Shown here piece after piece: positions 55,419-62,058 of a stretch of DNA of 64,000 nucleotides. Source of the stretch: CAWDMC01 sp963803295 (GTDB lineage Bacteria; Acidobacteriota; Terriglobia; UBA7540); NCBI GenBank assembly GCA_963803295.1, contig CAWDMC010000002.1, positions 434,001 to 498,000 on the forward strand, in the 5' to 3' direction. A program made the position numbers and the translations under genes. The notes below the pieces were generated by a model. The model worked only from the letters and a program-made list of their open reading frames with translations. It did no database searches and had not been told where the DNA came from. The first letter of the stretch is position 1; the number at the start of each line of letters is the position of its first letter.

Positions 55419-56168
55419 ATGCAAGGGAAACACACAACGGTTTCTTCCAAGGTCATTGAGACCCTTGCGAAGTACGACTCGCCTAGCATCTGCAACGTTG
55501 TCGAACTCTTCAGAGTACGGCCGAATAATGCGGGGTATATGAACGCATCAATTCGTGCTATCTACCCGAAGACGCCGACGGTCGTCGGGTATGCAACGAC
55601 CGCCACCTTTCGCTCTAACTATCCCGCGGTGGAACTCGACGCTTACCGGCGGATACCCGATCATTTGGAAATGATGCAGCAGGTTCCTGCGCCTCGCATA
55701 GTAGTAGTCCAGGACTTGGATGAGCCTCCCGCGGCTGCCGTACTTGGCGAGGTGATGACCACGTTATACAGCAGTTTCGGATGCGTGGGTTTCATCACAA
55801 ACGGGGCTGTGCGCGATCTTGAGCAGGTTGAAAACCTACACTTCCCATTGTGGGCCTCCTCTGTAATTGTCGCTCATGGCTACCCCCATTTCGAAGAACT
55901 TCATACACCAGTTCATGTCGGCAGCCTCACGGTGCATCCGGGTGATCTTCTTCATGCTGACGCGAACGGCGTGGTGTCGATACCACTTGATATCGCTGCC
56001 GAGGTTGCCGAAGCCTGCGAAGAGTTCGTCTCGGCGGAGAGAGAGATCATGGACTTTGTCGCGGGCGGGAATGTCTCGCCCGATGATTTTCGTGCAGCCT
56101 GGGAGAGGACAGCTGTACGACTAAATACGTTGGCCGAGAGTGTGAGAAAAGCTGCTACTCAAGCGTAG
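55419..56168 (+). CDS. RraA-like / HMG-aldolase family protein
   Basis: 249 aa. It has the fold signature GEVMTTLYSSFGCVGFITNGAVRDLEQ, where RraA and 4-hydroxy-4-methyl-2-oxoglutarate aldolases usually have T-D-G-x-V-R-D; here Asp is Asn, while the Arg-Asp pair that binds pyruvate and metal remains. Upstream CNVVELFRVRP and downstream HVGSLTVHPGDLLHADANGVVSIP are typical. Members are retro-aldol/decarboxylase enzymes or RNase E inhibitors; the location next to glycosidases and URO-D-like proteins favours the metabolic role. AGGAGG precedes the ATG. Confidence 0.85.
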   Translation: MQGKHTTVSSKVIETLAKYDSPSICNVVELFRVRPNNAGYMNASIRAIYPKTPTVVGYATTATFRSNYPAVELDAYRRIPDHLEMMQQVPAPRIVVVQDLDEPPAAAVLGEVMTTLYSSFGCVGFITNGAVRDLEQVENLHFPLWASSVIVAHGYPHFEELHTPVHVGSLTVHPGDLLHADANGVVSIPLDIAAEVAEACEEFVSAEREIMDFVAGGNVSPDDFRAAWERTAVRLNTLAESVRKAATQA

Positions 56169-56251
56169 AGGCAGATCCGCTTAGGCTGCGATTTGTTTCT
56201 TGACGAATGAGTGAATCACAGGGGCGGCAGCCGGCAAGAGGCGCTACAGAG

Positions 56252-57718
56252 ATGAAGTTGTCGCGTCGGGAGTTGGGGAAGAGCGTGTCGTTACTGCTCG
56301 GGGCAAACCTCCTGGAGTTTCTAGCCAAACCTGTGAGCGGATGGACCAGGACGCCGGTTGTGCCAGGGACGGCAATTAAAGCCACGGGGGATAGCTTACC
56401 GGTGACCTTTGTGGACGTGGCCCAAAAGGCGGGTTTGACCGTTCCTAACGTGTGGGGCGGAGTCAAGAAAAAGAAGTACATTCTGGAGACGAAGGGCAGC
56501 GGTGTGGCCTTCTTTGATTACGACAATGATGGCTGGCTGGACATCTATCTGACCAATGGCGTGCGGCTGGAGGAGACGTACGCTCCCGGCAAGGCCCCAA
56601 CCTCCCATCTCTACAAGAACAATCGTGATGGCACCTTTACCGATGTGTCAGAGCGCTCCGGCTTGGCACGAACCGGGTGGCAGACGGGAGTCTGTGTTGG
56701 TGACTATAACAATGACGGTTGGGATGACCTGTTTTGCTGCTACTGGGGTCACAACGTTCTCTTTCGGAATAGGGGTGATGGGACATTCGTAGACGTAAGT
56801 CATCAAGCCGGCTTATCGGGAGACCGTGTCCGCTGGGGATCGGGTTGCACTTGGTTAGACTACGACCGGGATGGTCTGCTCGATCTGTTTATTGCCAACT
56901 ACATTGAACTTGATCTCGATAAAGTCCCCACGCCCAGTGCAAGCGGCTTCTGCAATTGGAAGGGAATCCCTGTCTTGTGCGGTCCCCGCGGGCTGCCCGG
57001 CGGAATGAACATCCTCTACCACAACAATGGCGACGGCACCTTCACAGATGTAAGTGAGAAAGCTGGGATCCTCAAGCCGGGACCCCGGTACTCGATTACA
57101 GCCGTGTCGTACGACTTCGATAACGACGGTTGGCCGGATATTTACGTGGCTGTGGATACCCAAGCCAGCCTGTTCTTTCACAACAACCATGATGGGACTT
57201 TTACGGAATCGGCGCTTCTGTCCGGATGTGCCTTGAGTGAAGATGGAAGAGAGCAATCCGGGATGGGTCTTGGTGTAGGCGACTACGATGGCGACGGTTG
57301 GCTGGACATTGTGAAGACCAATTTTGCCGACGACGCGATCGACCTATACCACAACAATGGCGATGGGACCTTCACGGAGATGAGCAGTCCGGCGGGCCTC
57401 GCCTTGAACACCCGGTACGTAAACTGGGGAGCCGGATTCATTGATTTTGATAACGACGGCTGGCCTGATATTTTTCATGTCACAGGTCACGTCTATCCAG
57501 AGATTGAGCAGGCGGCCGATACGACCTTCAAGTCGCCGCGTCTTCTTTACCGGAATTTGGGAAACGGGAGATTCCAAGATGTCTCAGCGCAATCGGGGCC
57601 GGGTATATCTGAACGCTTCTCAAGTCGTGGGTGTGCGTTCGGCGATTTTGACAATGACGGCGACTTGGACGTGCTCGTCTTGAACATGAATGATCCCCCT
57701 TCACTTCTTGCGCAATGA
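56252..57718 (+). CDS. FG-GAP/VCBS repeat protein, N-terminal part (frameshifted)
   Basis: The ATG at 56252 (MKLSRRELGKSVSLLLGANL) gives a Tat-like signal; 56207 is an alternative. Repeated calcium-binding blocks D-x-(D/N)-(N/G)-D-G-(W/D)-x-D (DYDNDGWLDIYLTNG, DFDNDGWPDIYVA, DYDGDGWLDIVKT, DFDNDGDLDVLVLN) form a beta-propeller. The frame ends LLAQ-stop at 57718. An extra T at about 57708 explains it: without it the sequence reads LLRNDRGNKNNWIAV, the normal junction to the C-terminal ASPIC/UnbV domain. Such CRTAC1-type proteins are exported; the role is unknown. Confidence 0.83.
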   Translation: MKLSRRELGKSVSLLLGANLLEFLAKPVSGWTRTPVVPGTAIKATGDSLPVTFVDVAQKAGLTVPNVWGGVKKKKYILETKGSGVAFFDYDNDGWLDIYLTNGVRLEETYAPGKAPTSHLYKNNRDGTFTDVSERSGLARTGWQTGVCVGDYNNDGWDDLFCCYWGHNVLFRNRGDGTFVDVSHQAGLSGDRVRWGSGCTWLDYDRDGLLDLFIANYIELDLDKVPTPSASGFCNWKGIPVLCGPRGLPGGMNILYHNNGDGTFTDVSEKAGILKPGPRYSITAVSYDFDNDGWPDIYVAVDTQASLFFHNNHDGTFTESALLSGCALSEDGREQSGMGLGVGDYDGDGWLDIVKTNFADDAIDLYHNNGDGTFTEMSSPAGLALNTRYVNWGAGFIDFDNDGWPDIFHVTGHVYPEIEQAADTTFKSPRLLYRNLGNGRFQDVSAQSGPGISERFSSRGCAFGDFDNDGDLDVLVLNMNDPPSLLAQ

Positions 57719-58019
57719 CAGAGGAAACAAAAACAACTGGATCGCCGTGAAGCTGATCGGCACCAAATGCAATCGTACTGCGATCGGAGCTCGCGTGCGG
57801 GTGGTGACGGAGAATCACTCCCAGATTGATGAGGTGCATAGCGGCACGAGCGTGATGTCACAAAGCGATCTTCGGGTTCATTTTGGCTTAGGTCGACATA
57901 AGAAAGTTGATCTTATTGAGGTGAAGTGGCCCACGACACAAAAGACCGAAAGGTTCATGAATGTGGAGGCGAACCAGATTCTGACCATTAAGGAAGAGAA
58001 CGGGATCATACGAACCTGA
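57711..58019 (+). CDS. ASPIC/UnbV domain, C-terminal part of the FG-GAP protein
   Basis: RNDRGNKNNWIAVKLIGTKCNRTAIGARVRVVTENHSQIDEVHSGTSVMSQSDLRVHFGLGRHKKVDLIEVKWP is the ASPIC/UnbV domain that regularly follows FG-GAP repeats (G-x-x-S-N-R-x-A-I-G-A type core). It lacks its own start and signal and is read in the frame next to that of the upstream part, so it is the tail of the same gene. The stop at 58019 lies 72 bp before the URO-D-like gene. Confidence 0.8.
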   Translation, partial: RNDRGNKNNWIAVKLIGTKCNRTAIGARVRVVTENHSQIDEVHSGTSVMSQSDLRVHFGLGRHKKVDLIEVKWPTTQKTERFMNVEANQILTIKEENGIIRT

Positions 58020-58090
58020 AGGTTAATCGACTGTCGCGCCCGAGAACTCCAAAATGGGATCACCTAACAGCAGGAGGTCGTGGGCACAGG

Positions 58091-59365
58091 ATGATGACTT
58101 CGCGAGAACGAATCGACGCTACCCTCAACCACAAGGAGCCGGATCGTGTCCCGCTCGACCTTGGTGGGAGTACCGTAACCGGAATGCACGTGACTGCCGT
58201 CTATGCCTTGCGTCAGGCACTTGAGTTGGATCCGCCCGGCACCCCCGTCAAGGTGACTGATCCCTTCCAAATGCTGGGCGAAACGAAGAATGACCTTCTG
58301 GACGCCTTGGGAGTTGATGTCGTGGCCCTCACTGGATCGCGAACACTCTTCGGCTATAAGAAGGAGGGCTGGAAACCCTGGACCCTCTTTGATGGCACGC
58401 CCGTGCTGGTCCCTGAGGGGTTTAACACCGAACCGGAGCCCTCGGGTGACATTCTCATGTATCCTCAAGGGGACCGAGCGGTTCCAGCCAGCGGCCGAAT
58501 GCCCAAAGGCGGGTTTTACTTCGACGCCATCATCCGGCAGCCGCCAATTGATGAAGATCATCTGCGCGTTGAAGACAATTTGCAGGAGTTCGGTCCCATC
58601 CCTGAAGATGAGCTCCACTTCATTCAGGAGGAATGCGAGCGCCTTTCCAGAGAAAGCGATCGCGCCCTTGTCGCCGGTTTTGGCGGAACTAGCTTTGGCG
58701 ATGTGGCTCTCGTGCCAGGATTGGCCCTCAAGCACCCGAAGGGAATCCGCGATATTGAGGAGTGGTGTGTGAGCACCGTTAGTCGACGCGATTATATTTA
58801 CCAGATATTTGAGCGGCAATGTGAGATCACCCTCAAGAACCTGGCAAGGATATATTCGGTGGTCGGAGACCGAGTTACCGTGCTCCGAATCACTGGCACC
58901 GATTTCGGGATGCAAACCGGGCCTTTCATTTCTCCCGCTAAATATCGTGACCTTTACATGCCGTTTCACAAGCGAGTGAATGACTGGGTCCATCGTCATA
59001 CTTCGTGGAAGACGTTTATGCACTCCTGCGGCTCGGTTCGGGCGCTGATTAATGATTTTATCGCTGCCGGTTTTGACATTCTGAACCCGGTTCAATGCTC
59101 GGCGGCGGGAATGGATCCGTGCGAATTGAAGTCCGAGTTCGGCGGGCGGGTGACTTTTTGGGGCGGAGGTGTGGATACCCAGCACACTCTGCCTTTTGGG
59201 ACGCCGGAGGATGTCCGCAATCAGGTTCAGGAGCGGATTAAGATCTTTGGGCAAGGGGGAGGCTTCGTGTTTAGTGCCATCCACAATGTTCAGGCCCTTG
59301 TTCCACCGGCGAACCTGATCGAGCTGTACAGGGCGGCGCAGGAGTTCGGACGCTACCCCGTTTGA
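58091..59365 (+). CDS. URO-D superfamily protein, second copy
   Basis: 424 aa (MMTSRERIDATLNHKEPDRVPLDLGG), the same family as 43431-44660. The H-x-C pair is present (His311/Cys313 in MHSCGS), but the third zinc ligand is Val361 (GGGVDTQH) where the other copy has Cys352. The Cys-poor variant may bind another ligand or be a paralogue with a changed reaction. It shares NPVQCSAAGMDPCELKSEFG, whose Cys residues might substitute. The gene ends the plus run and converges on the selenoprotein-like genes, 56 bp away. Confidence 0.82.
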   Translation: MMTSRERIDATLNHKEPDRVPLDLGGSTVTGMHVTAVYALRQALELDPPGTPVKVTDPFQMLGETKNDLLDALGVDVVALTGSRTLFGYKKEGWKPWTLFDGTPVLVPEGFNTEPEPSGDILMYPQGDRAVPASGRMPKGGFYFDAIIRQPPIDEDHLRVEDNLQEFGPIPEDELHFIQEECERLSRESDRALVAGFGGTSFGDVALVPGLALKHPKGIRDIEEWCVSTVSRRDYIYQIFERQCEITLKNLARIYSVVGDRVTVLRITGTDFGMQTGPFISPAKYRDLYMPFHKRVNDWVHRHTSWKTFMHSCGSVRALINDFIAAGFDILNPVQCSAAGMDPCELKSEFGGRVTFWGGGVDTQHTLPFGTPEDVRNQVQERIKIFGQGGGFVFSAIHNVQALVPPANLIELYRAAQEFGRYPV

Positions 59366-59420
59366 GTCACCGGTGTGTGGCCACTCTTGGACGTGCGTTA
59401 ACGACGCACCGTGCAGGCGG

Positions 59421-59990
59421 TCATCCTGCTCGTCCTACCCCGAGCGCATCGGCGACTCTGTTAATGTAATTGAACCATGCCGCAATCAGGGTGATCTGGA
59501 GGATGGCCTTATCATCAAACCCATGGCGGCGCAAGCACTCGTGGTCAAGCGGACTGACCTTGGTGGCGTCCTTTGTGACCTTCACCACATAATCCACCAT
59601 AACCCGCTCTTGCTGCGTCAAAGGAGCCTGCGTGTAATCAGTCTCCAGCATGCGCACCATCTCTTCATCGAGTGTCACTCGACGCAGAAACTCTGCGTGG
59701 GAGTCGATTCAATAGACGCAACGGTTAGTCACGGAGACGATGGTGGCGATCATCTCGTGATGGCGGCGGCTCAAGGGTAATTCGGGTGACATCAGCACGC
59801 CGAAGGTGGAAAAGGCGTGTTTGAGCGCGTCGGGAATCAAGCTGTGCGAGGCCACAATGCCGCCGTCCTCATCGCTAGTATCGTGCACTGGTCGAGCGTA
59901 TTCCTTGGGATACAAACCCATCTGCTCTTCCATGGCCTTCCGCAGACTCTCGTCGGCTTGTACCAGGGGAACTGTGCGGATCCAGGTCAT
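59421..59990 (-). CDS. AhpD/CMD-family protein with in-frame TGA (putative selenoprotein B)
   Basis: Read through the TGA at 59711-59709 the frame gives 189 aa: ...TNRCVY-U-IDSHAEFLRRV.... Homologous carboxymuconolactone-decarboxylase/AhpD peroxidase-related proteins have C-x-x-C-x-x-x-H here, so codon 94 is predicted to be selenocysteine (CxxU). AGGAGA precedes the ATG. The remainder (QQERVMVDYVVKVTKDATKVSPLDHECLRRHGFDD) is the normal family C-terminus, so an interrupted, decayed gene is less likely than a recoded one. AhpD-type active sites reduce peroxides through the CxxC/CxxU pair. It follows putative selenoprotein A by 27 bp. Confidence 0.85.
59682..59698 (-). promoter_or_regulatory. 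SECIS-like hairpin of selenoprotein B
   Basis: Minus-strand ACGCAGA-GTT-TCTGCGT, a 7-bp perfect stem with loop GUU, preceded by an outer ACTC/GAGT pairing. The stem begins 11 nt after the TGA and the loop G is at +18. Bacterial SECIS elements sit immediately downstream of UGA with a G in the apical loop for SelB. Confidence 0.7.
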
Positions 59991-60017
59991 TTTGCATCTC
60001 CTGAATTAGATTGAGCG

Positions 60018-60626
60018 TTACCTCTGGATATAGCCGTTCTCCGCGGTGCCCTTTCCGAAGCGTCTGTGGGCTTCCTCAGACATCGGGTGCACTCCGGTAG
60101 CATCGATCCAGCGGTTGTAAAAGTTAAACAGGGCGCAAACCGAAATCGCGTCGTAGATGGCGTCGTCAGTCCAGCCGACTTCGTACAGCGGCTGCATGTC
60201 TTGAGCCGTGATCGACGGCGCCTTGTGATTGACCTTGCCGATGAAGCGCAGAAGTACTTTCTCTCTGTCAGAGAGGCTGCAATTCTCCAGATCGCGCAGG
60301 GCGCTCCACACTATCTCTTCGCTTCCTAGAAGCTCCGCCGCAACTGCGGCGTGATATTTTGTTCAAAAGTGGCAATTGTTCCCTGCCGACGTGTAGGCGG
60401 CAATGAGTTCCCGAAATCCGCTGGTCAGTTGCGAATCACCACGCATGACTTCCCGCGTGAATCGCGTAAGATGGGCTGTAACTTGAGGCCGGTAGGCAAA
60501 CAGGTGGAGGATCTGCGGATACTCCGCTTCCTTGGCCTGCATTGTTCGGATAGTGTCAGCCTGAAAACTGGGCTGCGGATTCTTCTCGACGTCTGGCAGG
60601 AACATTGGTTCCATGTCAGGGTGCAT
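60018..60626 (-). CDS. AhpD/CMD-family protein with in-frame TGA (putative selenoprotein A)
   Basis: Read through the TGA at 60365-60363 the frame gives 202 aa: ...SAGNNCHF-U-TKYHAAVAAELLG..., where relatives have C-H-F-C-T-K-x-H. Codon 88 is predicted to be selenocysteine. The C-terminal part (DMQPLYEVGWTDDAIYDAISVCALFNFYNRWIDATGV) is the typical peroxidase-related ending. The ATG at 60626 has GGAGG 5-7 nt upstream and overlaps the MFS stop codon by 11 nt; a TTG at 60638 is an alternative. It is co-transcribed with the MFS gene upstream and with putative selenoprotein B downstream. Confidence 0.87.
60336..60351 (-). promoter_or_regulatory. SECIS-like hairpin of selenoprotein A
   Basis: Minus-strand CGCCGC-AGTT-GCGGCG, a 6-bp perfect stem starting 12 nt after the TGA, with the loop G at +19. 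The loop and spacing match those of the hairpin of selenoprotein B, although the stems differ in sequence. Confidence 0.7.
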
Positions 60627-61944
60627 CGGCGCCTCCAATGTCCGTTTGCTGCTGGAACTTCACGGGTCTCTCGGATGAGAGACTTCTGTCGTTCCTTTGG
60701 TTGCCACCAGCGGAAAAGAAAATCTCGTAGCGTGGCAGCAAAAGCATTAAGACAGCACCTAACGCGCTTGCGCAGGCGAGAACGGTGAGAGCCGAGGTGT
60801 AGGAGCCTGTACGGTCGAATACCCGGCCCAACAGTACCGGGCCGGTACCTCCGGCGATGGCGTAGAAAGTCCAGGTTAGTCCGTATAGGGTTGAGAACGA
60901 GCGCAGACCAAAGTAGCGCGTGAGAAGATAGGGCGTCGTGTTGGAAGTTCCCCCCGCGCCGATTCCCAGCAGAGCGGCGGCAAGACAAGCTAACGGAAAA
61001 GAGTCCAAGTGGGCCAGCAGCAAAATTCCAACTGAGGCGAGCAGAAGCAGCGCGAACGCCACGCGCGAGCCCAGGAAGCGATCCAACAGCCATCCTGTCA
61101 CGAGACGTCCAGCTAGGCTGGCACCGCCCAGGACGGATACCGTCAAGGCAGCCATTTTGACGGCCAGTCCGCGGTCCGTGAGTAGAGGCACCTGGTGCGT
61201 CATCGCGCCATTCACACTGATTGAGGTCAAAAACAAGACGGCTACTATTATCCAAAAGCTATAAGAGCGCAACCCTTCTTGCCAAGTGGAACCCGGGCCT
61301 TCAGAGACGCGCGATTCGGTTCCTCCTTCCGGACGAGAACGAGCGTACAGCAGAGCGGGAGGCAGTCCGACGAGGAGAATGAGAGAGCCCAGAACTTCGT
61401 AGGCAACACGCCAGCCTGAATGCACGATCAGGGTTTGGGCCACGAGGGGAAACACCATTAGTCCAATGCCATCTCCTGCCAGTACGAGCCCCAGCGCGGT
61501 GCCGCGGTACTCGTGGAACCAAGTGGAGATCGCGTGAGCGTAGCCCATCTGAGTGATGTTGCCGACAGCGCCTACGACGAAACACGTGAAATAGAACTGC
61601 CAAATGGCAGCTGTCAGGAAGCCCAAGGCAGCAATCGCGCACCCAAAGGCCGCCATACAAGTGAGAAGGATCCGCCGCGGACCATAACGGTCGAGCCAGC
61701 GTCCGGCCAGCGGTGAGCAGACTGCGGCCGCTAGCGCGCTGAGGGCGAAACCCCGTGATATCGCCTCGCGATTCCATCCGAACTGGGATGAAAGAGGCTT
61801 TACGAAAATGCCGAACGTATAGGCATAAAGCGAAAAACCCACCATGATGCCCAGATTAGCGGCCAGTACCACGCGCCAGCCGTAATAGCGCGGGTCTCTT
61901 TCAGCTTTATCACGCTCGGGTGTGGCAGCAACGACGATCGGCAC
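60616..61944 (-). CDS. MFS transporter
   Basis: 442 aa with 12 predicted membrane helices, starting at a GTG. The MFS motif A region is RWLDRYGPRRILLTC after helix 2, and its repeat is visible in the second half (GRLVTGWLLDRFLGSRVAF). The overall pattern (YYGWRVVLAANLGIMVGFSLYAYTFGIFVKPLSSQFGWNREAISRGFALSALAAA) resembles monocarboxylate/oxalate-type carriers, so an organic acid is the likely substrate. It overlaps the start of putative selenoprotein A, so the three genes form one operon. Its promoter lies in the short gap to the Oar gene. Confidence 0.88.
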   Translation of the reverse strand: MPIVVAATPERDKAERDPRYYGWRVVLAANLGIMVGFSLYAYTFGIFVKPLSSQFGWNREAISRGFALSALAAAVCSPLAGRWLDRYGPRRILLTCMAAFGCAIAALGFLTAAIWQFYFTCFVVGAVGNITQMGYAHAISTWFHEYRGTALGLVLAGDGIGLMVFPLVAQTLIVHSGWRVAYEVLGSLILLVGLPPALLYARSRPEGGTESRVSEGPGSTWQEGLRSYSFWIIVAVLFLTSISVNGAMTHQVPLLTDRGLAVKMAALTVSVLGGASLAGRLVTGWLLDRFLGSRVAFALLLLASVGILLLAHLDSFPLACLAAALLGIGAGGTSNTTPYLLTRYFGLRSFSTLYGLTWTFYAIAGGTGPVLLGRVFDRTGSYTSALTVLACASALGAVLMLLLPRYEIFFSAGGNQRNDRSLSSERPVKFQQQTDIGGADAP

Positions 61945-62058
61945 TACGGCTACACTTTCTCCAAGACAAAGTTAAAGTAAGAGGGCCAAGCCCTCCGGGC
62001 GCTGCCCGTCCTGTTCAGTCTGCTGCAAATCGCGGCTCAGGTGACCGTGGCATAGGGA

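Noticed and set aside
57700..57718. Programmed frameshift in the FG-GAP gene
   Set aside because: No slippery heptamer or stimulatory structure is apparent; a single extra T explains it.
59709..60365. Two pseudogenes or four short genes
   Set aside because: Only TGA interrupts, at the catalytic Cys codon in both, and hairpins follow; recoding explains it better.
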